Shown: positions 1 through 7,824, counted from the stretch's first letter. The stretch: DNA of 9,249 bases from Bacillota bacterium (GCA_023393155.1 JAEWML010000169.1:1-9249), one strand, 5' to 3'. The notes: a model not told the origin generated them from the sequence alone. Program-made: numbers and translations.

Positions 1-1148
1 AATACGGCTTGCGGGTGGACCCCGACGCCAAGGTGGAGGACATCTCTGTGGGCATGCAGCAGCGCACCGAGATTTTGAAAATGCTGTATCGGGAAAATGA
101 AATCCTGATTTTTGACGAGCCTACCGCCGTCCTCACCCCTCAGGAAATCGAGGAGCTGATGGACATTATGCGGGGGCTGAAGGCCGAGGGCAAGAGCATC
201 CTCTTTATCACCCACAAGCTCAACGAGATCGTGGCCGTGGCGGACCGGTGCACCGTTTTGCGCAAGGGGGCCTACATGGGGACCGTGGACGTGGCCGCGT
301 CCAGCAAGGAAGAGCTCAGCCGCATGATGGTGGGCCGGGATGTGGACTTTGCGGTCCGCAAGAAGGTCCGCGCGCCGGGGCAGGTGGTGCTGGAGGTGGA
401 GGGCGTTACCGTGGCGTCCAAAATGCATAAGAACAACGCGGTGAAAAACGTGAGCTTTCAGGTTCGGGAGGGGGAGATCGTCTGCCTTGCCGGAATCGAC
501 GGCAACGGGCAGACGGAGTTTGTCCACGCCCTGACGGGGCTTGTGAAGCCTGCGGCGGGGAGCTTTTCCCTGCGGGGTGTGGATATGACGAGGGACTCCA
601 TCCGGGAGCGCTCCAAGTTAGGTCTGAGCCATATTCCCGAGGACCGGCACAAGCACGGACTGGTGCTGGACTACACGCTGGAGCAGAATCTGGTACTGGA
701 AAACTACTGGAAGCAGGAGTTTCAAAACCGGGGCTTTATCCGCTTCAAGGCGGTGCGGGAGTATGCCCAGCGGCTGATTGAGCAGTATGACATCCGGTCC
801 GGGCAGGGTCCCGTCACAAAGGCCCGGTCCATGTCCGGCGGCAACCAGCAAAAAGCCATCGTGGCCCGGGAAATCGACAAGGACCCGGAGCTTCTGGTGG
901 CGGTGCAGCCCACCCGAGGGCTGGACGTGGGCGCCATTGAGTACATCCATCGCCAGATCGTGGCCCAGCGGGATCAGGGAAAGGCGGTGCTGCTGGTGAG
1001 TCTGGAGTTGGACGAGGTGATGAGCCTGTCCGACCGCATTCTTGTCATGTACGAGGGGGAGATTGTGGGCGAGCTGGACCCCAAGACCGCCACGGTGGAG
1101 GAACTGGGCCTGTACATGGCCGGTGCAAAGCGGAAGGAGGCGGTGTGA
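1..1148 (+). CDS. ABC importer ATPase with two nucleotide-binding domains, NupO/YufO type (5' partial)
   Basis: This is the ATP-hydrolysing subunit of a BmpA-type importer for nucleosides or related solutes, acting at the inner face of the membrane with the next two permeases. The reading frame is open to the window edge (first full codon at base 3). About 382 codons remain of the roughly 500-510 usual, so the first Walker A is missing. The end of NBD1 shows the signature-like VGMQQR (about base 51) followed by [14 protein letters not shown] (about 108-150). NBD2 has a Walker A of form GIDGNGQT (about 491-515), signature MSGGNQQK (about 831-855) and the D-loop segment [10 protein letters not shown] (about 906-936). 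In NBD2 a Gln replaces the Walker A Lys and the Walker B Asp-Glu reads Val-Gln. This is normal for the C-terminal half of this family and of RbsA relatives, so only the NBD1 half is expected to be fully catalytic. The leucine TTG at base 9 is internal, not a start. Substrate is inferred from family only. Confidence 0.93.
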   Translation, partial: YGLRVDPDAKVEDISVGMQQRTEILKMLYRENEILIFDEPTAVLTPQEIEELMDIMRGLKAEGKSILFITHKLNEIVAVADRCTVLRKGAYMGTVDVAASSKEELSRMMVGRDVDFAVRKKVRAPGQVVLEVEGVTVASKMHKNNAVKNVSFQVREGEIVCLAGIDGNGQTEFVHALTGLVKPAAGSFSLRGVDMTRDSIRERSKLGLSHIPEDRHKHGLVLDYTLEQNLVLENYWKQEFQNRGFIRFKAVREYAQRLIEQYDIRSGQGPVTKARSMSGGNQQKAIVAREIDKDPELLVAVQPTRGLDVGAIEYIHRQIVAQRDQGKAVLLVSLELDEVMSLSDRILVMYEGEIVGELDPKTATVEELGLYMAGAKRKEAV

Positions 1149-1149
1149 C

Positions 1150-2301
1150 ATGGAGAAAACGAAAACGCGGGATTCGCTGTTGCGCAATGTCGGGGTCCAG
1201 TCCCTGCTTGCATCCCTGCTGTGCATTCTGATCGGACTGCTGGTGGGGTATCTGGTGCTGCTGGCCATCAATCCCGCCGGGGCGGGAAAGGCCATTGCCA
1301 CCATTGTCAAAAATTTTTTCTATTACCCCAGCCGGGCCGCGCAGCTTAAATATCTGGGCAGCACGCTGGTGAAGACCTCGCCGCTGCTGCTGTGCAGCCT
1401 GTCGGTGCTGTTCGCCTATAAGGTGGGCCTGTTCAACATCGGCGCGGCGGGGCAGTATGTGGTGGGCGCGGGCGCGTCGCTGTACTGCGCGCTGGCGCTG
1501 GACATGCCGTGGTATCTGTGCCTGCTGGCCGCCGTGGCGGCGGGCGCGCTGCTGGGGGCGCTGTCGGGCGTTTTGAAGGCATACTGCAACGTGAACGAGG
1601 TCATCTCCTGCATTATGCTCAACTGGATCAGCCTGTACATGGTGAATACCCTGCTGACCAACGTGAAGGAATACGCCAGCCCCTATACCCTGACTCTGGC
1701 CAGCACGAATCCCGGGGCGCTGATTCCCACGCTGGGGCTTGGAAGCCTGTTCAACAACAACCAGTATGTCACCCTTGCCATCCCTTTGGCCGTTCTGGTC
1801 ACGGTGGTGATCTGGGTTCTGCTGGAGAAGACCAAGCTGGGCTTTGAACTGAAGGCCACCGGCTTCAACAAGTACGCGGCCCAGTACTGCGGCATGCGGG
1901 AAAAGCAGAACATCATTCTCACCATGGCCATCGCGGGGGGCCTTGCGGGCATGGCGGCGGCGTTGCTCTATCTCACCGGGTTTGAGCAGTGGTCCTGCAC
2001 CCAGTCGGCGGTTCCGGCCATGGGCTTCAACGGCATTGCCGCCGCGTTCCTTGGGGGACTGAACCCCATCGGGACCATTTTCTCCTCCTATTTCATCCAG
2101 CATATCACCTCCGGCGGCGCGTATGTGGATAAGACCATGTACTCGTCCCAGATTTCCGACTTTATCTCCGCGCTGATTATCTACCTGTGCGGCTTCGTGC
2201 TGTTCTTTAAGTACGCGCTGAATAGCCGCCTGGACCGCCGGGCGGAGCGGGAGGCCAGGGCCGCTCAGGCCGCGGCCAATCAGGAAGGGGGCGAGCGGTA
2301 A
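1150..2301 (+). CDS. ABC importer permease, BPD_transp_2 family, NupP/YufP type
   Basis: This is an inner-membrane channel subunit of the nucleoside-type ABC importer, 383 residues, in the usual range for the larger permease of the pair. The ATG at 1150 is chosen because AAGGAGG lies at 1134-1140, nine bases upstream, and it follows the ATPase stop by one base. An in-frame start further upstream would run into the ATPase gene and add a non-hydrophobic tail. A first TM helix is at about residues 17-40. The family signature [10 protein letters not shown] is at residues 93-102, and [13 protein letters not shown] at 147-159 matches the conserved Asn-Glu-Val-Ile/Met-Leu-Asn motif. Many hydrophobic segments follow, ending in a charged Arg/Glu/Ala-rich cytoplasmic tail of about 25 residues. 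The next permease gene overlaps the stop codon, so translation is probably coupled. Fructose- or sugar-type paralogues share the fold, so the substrate is not proven. Confidence 0.93.
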   Translation: MEKTKTRDSLLRNVGVQSLLASLLCILIGLLVGYLVLLAINPAGAGKAIATIVKNFFYYPSRAAQLKYLGSTLVKTSPLLLCSLSVLFAYKVGLFNIGAAGQYVVGAGASLYCALALDMPWYLCLLAAVAAGALLGALSGVLKAYCNVNEVISCIMLNWISLYMVNTLLTNVKEYASPYTLTLASTNPGALIPTLGLGSLFNNNQYVTLAIPLAVLVTVVIWVLLEKTKLGFELKATGFNKYAAQYCGMREKQNIILTMAIAGGLAGMAAALLYLTGFEQWSCTQSAVPAMGFNGIAAAFLGGLNPIGTIFSSYFIQHITSGGAYVDKTMYSSQISDFISALIIYLCGFVLFFKYALNSRLDRRAEREARAAQAAANQEGGER

Positions 2302-3242
2302 TGGCACTGCTGGTGCAATACACCCTGATTTTCGCCTCCGTTCTGGTGCTGGTGGCTCTGGGCGGCTGCTTTTCCGAGCATTCCGGCGTCATCAACATCG
2401 GGCTGGAGGGCATCATGGTCATGGGCGCCCTTGGCGGCGCGCTGATGCTCAATTTCCTGCCGCCCGAGACGTCGGCCTTTATGATGGTGCTGCTGACCGT
2501 TTTGGCGGCGGTGGCTTTGGGGGCGGCATATTCGCTGCTGCTGGCGGTGGCCGCCGTCAGCTTCGGAGCGGACCAGACCATTGTGGGCACCGCCATGAAC
2601 CTGCTGGGAACCGCCGCGGCCACCGTGTTCGTAAAGGCCATGAACACCTCTGTCAATCCCAACAACGTGTCCTCCACCATCCAATACATTGCCGCGAAAA
2701 AGGCGTTTCTCGTAAAGCTTGGCGGCTTTGAGTTCAACTGGTTTATGCTGCTGGCCGCCATTGCGCTGGCGTGCTCCTACATACTGCTGTACAAAACCCG
2801 CTTCGGCCTGCGGCTGATGGCCTGCGGCGAGCATCCGCAGGCGGCGGACAGCGTGGGCATCAATGTCTATAAGATGCGCTATGCGGGCGTGCTGATTTCC
2901 GGCATTTTGGGCGGCCTTGGAGGCATTGTGTACATCACCGCCGGCGTCAGCGAGTGGAAATTTGAAAACGGCGTGGCGGGCTTTGGCTTTTTATCTCTGG
3001 CCGTGATGATTTTCGGCCAGTGGAGGCCCTCCCGCATCGCATTGGCGGCGCTGCTGTTCGGCCTGTTCCGGGCGCTGAGCAACGTCTATACCGGTTTTGA
3101 CTTCCTGATGGCCCTGAACCTGCCCAGCAGCGTGTACAACATGCTGCCCTACATCATCTCTCTGGTGGTGCTGGCGTTTACCTCCGGGAAATCCCGCGCC
3201 CCCAAGGCGGAGGGAATCCCCTACGACAAGGGACAGCGATAA
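2301..3242 (+). CDS. ABC importer permease, BPD_transp_2 family, NupQ/YufQ type
   Basis: This is the second membrane channel subunit, 313 residues, matching the shorter permease of NupPQ-like pairs. Its ATG shares one base with the upstream TAA (TAATG), with a purine-rich GGAAGGGGG-like site at about 2283-2291. It opens with a TM helix. The hallmark SGVINIGLEGIMVMGA is at residues 28-43, GADQTIVGTAMNLLG at 89-103, and the cytoplasmic-loop sequence GEHPQAADSVGI lies at about residues 175-186. This EAA-like segment is expected to contact the ATPase. The protein is hydrophobic throughout and ends in a short basic tail. It is the last visible gene of the importer operon: the next feature is a strong hairpin and then a convergent gene. 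No frameshift or missing core motif was seen. Confidence 0.93.
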   Translation: MALLVQYTLIFASVLVLVALGGCFSEHSGVINIGLEGIMVMGALGGALMLNFLPPETSAFMMVLLTVLAAVALGAAYSLLLAVAAVSFGADQTIVGTAMNLLGTAAATVFVKAMNTSVNPNNVSSTIQYIAAKKAFLVKLGGFEFNWFMLLAAIALACSYILLYKTRFGLRLMACGEHPQAADSVGINVYKMRYAGVLISGILGGLGGIVYITAGVSEWKFENGVAGFGFLSLAVMIFGQWRPSRIALAALLFGLFRALSNVYTGFDFLMALNLPSSVYNMLPYIISLVVLAFTSGKSRAPKAEGIPYDKGQR

Positions 3243-3406
3243 GGAACCGAAAAACGCGGGGCCTTTCCCATAGGGAAAGGCCCCGCGTGCAACGTTTAAG
3301 GGAGCAGGGACGCAAGGACGCAGGGATACGGAAGAGCAGAACAGGAGAACCGTGCTGTGATGCAGGGCCTTTCGGAAGGAGGGGAAAAGCCCCTGCGCGA
3401 AAAAGG
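3243..3406. other. Convergent intergenic region, no gene seen
   Basis: This 164-bp gap lies between the ends of the last permease gene and recD2. Besides the strong hairpin at 3254-3288 it has a branched inverted repeat: 3362-3367 pairs with 3391-3396, enclosing a small CCTT/AAGG stem at 3368-3379. No open frame with a ribosome site stands out. Confidence 0.6.
3254..3288. terminator. Perfect 16-bp hairpin between convergent genes, probable shared terminator
   Basis: Bases 3254-3269 pair perfectly with 3273-3288 around a three-base ATA loop, giving a very stable GC-rich stem. It starts 12 bases after the permease stop and lies downstream of recD2 on the other strand. The A-run at 3250-3254 gives a five-T tract directly after the stem in the minus-strand transcript, so it is a canonical intrinsic terminator for recD2. 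Plus-strand transcripts leave the stem into GCAACGTTT with no U-run, so termination of the importer operon would be less classical or factor-assisted. Confidence 0.8.
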
Positions 3407-5623
3407 TTACGTCACCGGGCAGTCGCCGCCGCACAGCCGCCACTTCAAACCGGAGTAGCGCCGCTGGCGGCGGTCGTTTTCGGCCATGGCGGCCACGGCG
3501 GAGTCGTCTCCCACCACAATCAAAAGCTCCCGCGCCCGGGTAAGAGCGGTGTACAGCACGCCGCGGACCATCAGCGCCGGGGCGGCGGGCATCGCCGCCA
3601 GAATCACCGCCCGGTATTCGCTGCCCTGGGCCTTGTGGACCGTCTGGGCATAGGCCAAATCCAGCTCGGAGAGCTGGTCGGCGGCATAGGTGCACACCCG
3701 GTCGTCAAACACCACCCGGACCCACTCGCCGCCGGGGTCGATCTGGGCCACCCGGCCCACGTCGCCGTTGAAAATGCCGGTGCCCATGCTGCCGTCGGTC
3801 TTTTGCCAGATCACGTCGTAGTCGTTCCGGGTCTGCATGATGCGGTCCCCCTCCCGGAAGACCCGCTCCCCCCACTGGCGCTGGCGCTTGTCCGGCGCGG
3901 GCGGGTTCAGCGCCGCCTGAAGCAGGCGGTTCAGGTTTTCCGTGCCGCACTCGCCCTTGCGGGTGGGGGAGAGGACCTGAATCTGGTCCGCAGGGACCCC
4001 CATCTTCTCCGGCAGGCGGGATTTGCACAGCTCCACCACGGTGCTCACCGTCCGGTCCGGGCTGCGGCGGACCATGAAGAAAAAGTCGTTTTGGTCGTTG
4101 ACAAACCGGGGCGGCTGGCCCAAATTCACCGCGTGGGCGTTGCGGATGATGGCCGACTGCTCAGCCTGACGGAAAACCTCCCGCAGGAACACCGTCTCCA
4201 CCCGCTTGCTGCGGATGAGGTCTGAGAACACGTTCCCCGCCCCCACGGAGGGAAGCTGGTCCGCGTCTCCCACCAGCACCAGCCGGGTGCCGGGGCGCAG
4301 CGCTCTTAGCAGCGCCGCGAAGAGAGACACGTCCACCATGCTCATCTCGTCCACAATCACCGCGTCCGCTTCCAGCGGCTCTTTTTCGCACTTGGCAAAG
4401 GCGGCCTCCCGGGTGGTTTCGTTCCAGGTAACTCCCAGCAGGCGGTGGATGGTCTGGGCCTCCAGCCCGCCGGAAAGCTCACCCATCCGCTGGGCGGCGC
4501 GGCCGGTGGGCGCCGCCAGCACCACGTCCAGTCCCATCCGCTGAAACAGGGACACGATGCCCCGCACGGCGGTGGTTTTTCCAGTGCCCGGTCCGCCGGT
4601 GAGAATGAGAACGCCCGTCTGCGCCGCCAATGCCACGGCCTGACGCTGCTGCTGGGCATAGGTAATCCCCTGGGCCTGTTCGATTTCCGCAATCACCTTG
4701 TCCGGGTTCCGGCCCCGGTCAGCGTCGGCGGACAAAAGCGCCAGAAGACGGGCGCAGGAGCCAACCTCCGCCTCCCACAGGCGGCGGAGGTAGCAGGCGG
4801 AGACGTTTGCCACCTGCTCCTGCACCACCGCGCCCCGGGCGCGAAGATCGTCCACGGCCTTTTCTGCAAGGTCGGCTTCGCAGTTTAAAAGCTGCGCCGT
4901 GGCGGCGGTGAGCTTGCTGCGGGGGAGAAAGACATGCCCGTTGCCCTCGTTGTGGTTCAGCTCAAAAATCACCGCGGCCTGAAGCCGCGCGTCGCTGTCG
5001 GCGGCGATGCCAAGGCTCATGGCGATCTCGTCCGTGGCGGAGAAGGGCACGCCGCACTCGTCCGAGGAGAGAATGTAGGGATTGGACCGCACGGCCTCCA
5101 GCGCCCCGTCTCCGTGAAGCTTGCGCAGCAAAATGGCAAGCGCGGGGGACAGGCCGTACTGCGCCAGAAACGCCATCAGCCGGCGCAGGCCCATTTGCAG
5201 GCGGAAGCTCTCGCCGATTTCCCGGGCCTTTTTTTCGGTGATGCCCCGCAGGCAGGTAAGCCTTCCCGGCTCCCGCTCCAATATGTCCAGCGTTTCTTCC
5301 CCAAACCGGTCCACAATGGCCCGGGCGGTGGCGGGGCCTACCCCTTTGCAGATTCCGGAGGAGAGGTAGTTGAGAATCTCGTCAACCTCCTCGGGAAGGC
5401 GGCGTTCCAGCTCCAAAGCCTTGAGCTGCTCCCCGTGCTGGGGGTGGGTTTCCCACACGCCGTTCACCGTCAGGTGTTCGCCGGGAGCCACGCAGGGGAT
5501 GCAGCCCACCACCGTGTAAAGCTCGCCCTCCTCCGTCACCAGCCGCAGGACGGTATAGCCGTTGTCGGCGTTTTGAAAAATGAGGCTATGTACCGTGCCG
5601 TCCAGGCAGCAGAGTTCGTCCAT
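3407..5623 (-). CDS. recD2: RecD2/YrrC-type SF1B DNA helicase
   Basis: This is an ATP-dependent 5'-3' DNA helicase of the RecD2 family, working in DNA repair and replication-fork stability without RecBC. Its 738 residues fall between the D. radiodurans (about 715) and B. subtilis (about 800) members. An N-terminal OB-like domain (about 8-70) precedes helix-hairpin-helix repeats (about 74-145) that include GICKGVGPATARAI, the part that separates RecD2 from RecD1. Helicase motifs follow: Walker A GGPGTGKT (343-350), APTGRAAQRM (371-380), Walker B VDEMSMVD (424-431), GDADQLPSVGAGN (452-464), VFRQ (483-486), SPTRKG (552-557), TVHKAQGSEY (661-670) and YTALTRARE (691-699). The ATG at 5623 is preferred over an in-frame TTG at 5671: it begins the OB domain as in relatives, and a GGAAG site lies about ten bases upstream, while the TTG would start just before the upstream stop codon. 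It is the last gene of the minus-strand block. Confidence 0.95.
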   Translation of the reverse strand: MDELCCLDGTVHSLIFQNADNGYTVLRLVTEEGELYTVVGCIPCVAPGEHLTVNGVWETHPQHGEQLKALELERRLPEEVDEILNYLSSGICKGVGPATARAIVDRFGEETLDILEREPGRLTCLRGITEKKAREIGESFRLQMGLRRLMAFLAQYGLSPALAILLRKLHGDGALEAVRSNPYILSSDECGVPFSATDEIAMSLGIAADSDARLQAAVIFELNHNEGNGHVFLPRSKLTAATAQLLNCEADLAEKAVDDLRARGAVVQEQVANVSACYLRRLWEAEVGSCARLLALLSADADRGRNPDKVIAEIEQAQGITYAQQQRQAVALAAQTGVLILTGGPGTGKTTAVRGIVSLFQRMGLDVVLAAPTGRAAQRMGELSGGLEAQTIHRLLGVTWNETTREAAFAKCEKEPLEADAVIVDEMSMVDVSLFAALLRALRPGTRLVLVGDADQLPSVGAGNVFSDLIRSKRVETVFLREVFRQAEQSAIIRNAHAVNLGQPPRFVNDQNDFFFMVRRSPDRTVSTVVELCKSRLPEKMGVPADQIQVLSPTRKGECGTENLNRLLQAALNPPAPDKRQRQWGERVFREGDRIMQTRNDYDVIWQKTDGSMGTGIFNGDVGRVAQIDPGGEWVRVVFDDRVCTYAADQLSELDLAYAQTVHKAQGSEYRAVILAAMPAAPALMVRGVLYTALTRARELLIVVGDDSAVAAMAENDRRQRRYSGLKWRLCGGDCPVT

Positions 5624-5663
5624 GCCGTTTCGTCTTCCTTTTCTCCAGTGTAATTGCGCGGGC

Positions 5664-5984
5664 TCAGTCAAAGTGCAGATTTTTGGCCTCCACCAGCTCC
5701 ACGTTGCGCCGCAGGTGGCAGAAGTATTCCGCCGTCTGCCGCGCGTCTTCGCTCATGCCGCAGTCCACCAGCAGAATTTTTGCCGAGGGCAGGGTGTGCC
5801 GGGTGCGCAGCAGCTCCCGCAGGTCGGCTTCCAGCGTGGGCGCGTCGCCTTGCAGAGGGAGAAGCAGCCGTACCTCCGGATTGCGGCACCTGCTGGGGAG
5901 AAACGCGCCGGCCACCAGCCAGACGCAGGTCGTTATCCCCACTGCGGCCAGAAATGCGAGAACGCCATCCTGAATGAGTTCCAT
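5664..5984 (-). CDS. Small membrane-anchored protein with a glycosyltransferase-like N-terminal fold (hypothetical)
   Basis: I cannot assign this 106-residue protein to a named family. The ATG at 5984 has a GAGGTGA-type site about seven bases upstream. Residues 6-29 form one hydrophobic segment, followed by a basic Arg-Cys-Arg stretch, so the protein is probably anchored with the rest in the cytoplasm. The soluble part reads as alternating beta strands and helices: a strand at VRLLLPLQ, a helix of about residues 50-62, a strand ILLVDCG (about 70-76), a helix with DARQTAEYF (about 80-88), then a strand VELVEA. This spacing resembles the beginning of GT-A/family-2 glycosyltransferases (strand, Asn/Glu-rich helix, strand ending VDDGS). 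The usual second Asp is a Cys here, and the catalytic half is absent. A conserved short protein is more likely than a broken enzyme, because its start, ribosome site and stop are intact. It sits 40 bases upstream of recD2. Confidence 0.7.
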   Translation of the reverse strand: MELIQDGVLAFLAAVGITTCVWLVAGAFLPSRCRNPEVRLLLPLQGDAPTLEADLRELLRTRHTLPSAKILLVDCGMSEDARQTAEYFCHLRRNVELVEAKNLHFD

Positions 5985-6026
5985 ACCATCACCTCAGGAC
6001 AGTGTATGCAAAAGCGCCCCGGGCGG

Positions 6027-6308
6027 TCAGTCTTGGGGCCGGTCCGGGGAGCTTGTCTCCGGGCTGTCCGACGCAGGGGAATTTTGCTGGGAAAGCAGCG
6101 CGTCCAGCTTTTTTTCTATGTCCTTCTGTTTGGCGTGGAGCTCGGTCAGCTTGATGTAAATGCAGGTCGCCAAAGAGAGAAAGGCGGCCTGAACGACCAT
6201 GTTCCAAAGCGTTTCTCCACCCTGCAGTCCCGTTCCACCTATGCCCAAAAAGGCAAGAAAGGTAAACAGAAGGTATAAAATCCAAAGACCGATAAAATTC
6301 CCAAACAC
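6027..6308 (-). CDS. Small two-TM protein with a helical cytoplasmic tail (hypothetical)
   Basis: This is a 93-residue protein I do not recognise. Two hydrophobic segments (about 5-24 and 36-53) are linked by a short Gly-rich turn. A charged helical stretch with a coiled-coil look follows (about 54-75, KLTELHAKQKDIEKKLDALL), then a Ser/Pro/Asp-rich, probably disordered tail. The start is a GTG at 6308, nine bases after the ybeY stop, with a modest AAAGG-like site upstream. No ATG in frame would keep the first helix. The spacing suggests expression with ybeY. Evidence that it is real is the intact frame, coherent topology and tight packing between neighbours. An overlapping frame of similar length on the same strand lacks this topology. 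Confidence 0.6.
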   Translation of the reverse strand: MFGNFIGLWILYLLFTFLAFLGIGGTGLQGGETLWNMVVQAAFLSLATCIYIKLTELHAKQKDIEKKLDALLSQQNSPASDSPETSSPDRPQD

Positions 6309-6317
6309 AGGCTTTGC

Positions 6318-6821
6318 CTACCTTTCCAGCCCCAGTTCCTTCATGATCTCTTCCTCCCGCGCCCGCATCTGAACTTTCATCGGCCCCTCGTCCAGATGGT
6401 CGTAACCCAGCAGATGCAGCGCGGAGTGAACCGCGAGATACGCAAGCTCCCGCCGGTTTGAGTGTCCGTATTCCTTTGCCTGCGCCGCCGCCCGCTCCAT
6501 AGAGATTACCATGTCTCCCAGAGGGAGCAGGCCGGTGAAGTCCAGAAGGTCCCCGGCGGTGTCAAGGGTGGGCGGCTCGCCCGGGGTGAAGTCAAATTCC
6601 GGAAAGCTCAGAACATCCGTGGGACTGGGCACCTTCCTCTGCTCCATATTGATTTTGCGGATGCCTGTGTCCCCGGTGAGAAGCACGTCCACCTCGCAGG
6701 GTAGGGTCACGCCCTCCATTCGGAGGGCGGTTTTAATCGCCTTGCGCACAAGGGCGCAGGTTTTTTCGTTGGAAGCGCCCGGCACGTCGGCGGTGACGGG
6801 GATATAATGGCTTTTTCTCAT
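6318..6821 (-). CDS. ybeY: Endoribonuclease YbeY (rRNA maturation factor)
   Basis: This is a metal-dependent single-strand endoribonuclease of the UPF0054 family, involved in 16S rRNA 3' processing and ribosome quality control. Its 167 residues are a normal length. The zinc-binding HxxxHxxxxxH motif is complete at H132, H136 and H142 (HSALHLLGYDH). The family segment RKVPSPTDVLSFP is at residues 62-74 and LGDMVIS at 101-107. The ATG at 6821 overlaps the phoH stop by four bases (ATGA), implying translational coupling, and an AAAGG site lies ten bases upstream. In many Firmicutes pgpH sits between phoH and ybeY. Here it does not. Confidence 0.96.
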   Translation of the reverse strand: MRKSHYIPVTADVPGASNEKTCALVRKAIKTALRMEGVTLPCEVDVLLTGDTGIRKINMEQRKVPSPTDVLSFPEFDFTPGEPPTLDTAGDLLDFTGLLPLGDMVISMERAAAQAKEYGHSNRRELAYLAVHSALHLLGYDHLDEGPMKVQMRAREEEIMKELGLER

Positions 6822-7804
6822 GACCGTTTCGCCTTTCTCCCGGCGCTTTTCAGCCGGGCCAGCTCGTCCCGTTCATAGGCCTCCACAATCCGCTGGACCA
6901 TGACGTGACGAACCACGTCCGCGTTGGTGAGCTGGCAGATGCCGATGCCCTCCACGCCTTGCAACACCCGGATGGCCTCCTTCAAGCCCGAAACCTTGTC
7001 GGAGGGCAGGTCAATCTGGGTCACGTCGCCGGTGATGACGATTTTGGAACCGAAGCCCAGACGGGTGAGAAACATCTTCATCTGCTCCCGGCTGGTGTTC
7101 TGGGCCTCGTCGAGAATAATGAAGCTGTCGTCCAGCGTCCGGCCCCGCATATAGGCAAGGGGAGCCACCTCGATGTTCCCCCGCTCCAGATACTTCTGGT
7201 ATGTCTCCGCGCCCAGCATGTCGAACAGCGCGTCGTACAGCGGGCGAAGGTAGGGGTCCACCTTGCTCTGCAAATCCCCGGGTAAAAAGCCCAGCCGCTC
7301 CCCGGCCTCCACGGCGGGACGGGTGAGGATGATGCGGTTGACCTGCTTGTCCCGGAAAGCGGCCACGGCGGCGGCCACCGCCAGATAGGTCTTTCCGGTG
7401 CCTGCCGGACCGACGCCCACGGTGACGGTGTTTTTCAGCACCGATTTGAGATACTGCTTCTGGCCGATGGTCTTGGGCTTTACGGGGCGGCCCTTGGCGG
7501 TGATGCACAGCACGTCGCCAGTGAGCTCCGCAATCTGCCCCTCCTTGCCGGAGCGGACCAGAGAGATGACGTACCGTACGTTCTGCTCTCCGATGGCCTC
7601 GCCCCGGGAGGACAGGGTCAAAAGCCCCTGCACGGCCTTGACAGCAAGCAGAACGTTCTCCGGCTCGCCGTCTACCCGCAGTTCCCCGTCCCGGTTCACC
7701 ACGGCCACTGAAAATTCCTGTTCCACCAGACGGATGTTTTCGTCAAAGGAGCCGAAAATGTTCACCGCCTGCTCCAGCCGCTCGATGCTGATTCGCTGTT
7801 CCAA
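6818..7804 (-). CDS. phoH: PhoH-family P-loop ATPase (YbeZ/YqfE type)
   Basis: This is a cytoplasmic ATPase of the PhoH family, linked to RNA metabolism and commonly paired with YbeY. With a TTG start at 7804 the protein has 328 residues, close to the 319-325 typical of Firmicute members. Walker A GPAGTGKT is at 132-139, the TRPAVEAGERLGFLPGD segment at 161-177, Walker B IILDEAQN at 229-236 and ITGD at 257-260. An N-terminal region (about 1-100) precedes the ATPase domain, and the C-terminus is basic. The TTG is preferred because GGGAG lies nine bases upstream and the protein then begins like its relatives with LEQRISIERLEQ. The frame stays open to a GTG at 8107, which would add 101 residues, including a hydrophobic stretch, and overlap yqfD. 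No ribosome site supports that start. The stop overlaps the ybeY ATG. Confidence 0.94.
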   Translation of the reverse strand: MEQRISIERLEQAVNIFGSFDENIRLVEQEFSVAVVNRDGELRVDGEPENVLLAVKAVQGLLTLSSRGEAIGEQNVRYVISLVRSGKEGQIAELTGDVLCITAKGRPVKPKTIGQKQYLKSVLKNTVTVGVGPAGTGKTYLAVAAAVAAFRDKQVNRIILTRPAVEAGERLGFLPGDLQSKVDPYLRPLYDALFDMLGAETYQKYLERGNIEVAPLAYMRGRTLDDSFIILDEAQNTSREQMKMFLTRLGFGSKIVITGDVTQIDLPSDKVSGLKEAIRVLQGVEGIGICQLTNADVVRHVMVQRIVEAYERDELARLKSAGRKAKRS

Positions 7805-7813
7805 ATATGACCA

Positions 7814-7818
7814 CTCCC
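7814..7818 (-). promoter_or_regulatory. Ribosome binding site deciding the phoH TTG start
   Basis: On the minus strand GGGAG is followed by nine bases and then TTG at 7804. It is the only good ribosome site near the point where the protein begins to match the PhoH family, so it decides between the TTG and the far-upstream GTG at 8107. Confidence 0.65.
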
Positions 7819-7824
7819 GTTTGC

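Noticed and set aside
1042..1149. 36-codon upstream extension of the first permease
   Set aside because: It overlaps the ATPase coding sequence and is not hydrophobic. AAGGAGG nine bases before the ATG at 1150 fixes the start.
1045..2307. 420-residue open frame on the minus strand opposite the first permease gene
   Set aside because: Its composition is rich in Gln, Arg, His and Gly as expected for the complement of a GC-rich hydrophobic gene. The plus strand holds a clear permease with family motifs.
3287..4225. 312-residue plus-strand frame opposite the 3' part of recD2, plus further long plus-strand frames at 4934-5653 and 5580-6278
   Set aside because: They are antisense to motif-rich recD2, have His/Gln/Gly/Pro-rich composition with no recognisable domain, and lack ribosome sites. 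They are explained by high GC.
6010..6039. GCCCC/GGGGC pair (6016-6020 with 6035-6039) beside a four-A run, possible terminator after the two-TM gene
   Set aside because: Only five base pairs with a 14-base loop overlapping the stop codon, and four T. Too weak to call in GC-rich DNA.
5624..6835. Shared CGAAACGG just before the ATG of recD2 and of ybeY
   Set aside because: An eight-base match in two spacers between ribosome site and start is not enough to claim a regulatory element; no third copy was seen.
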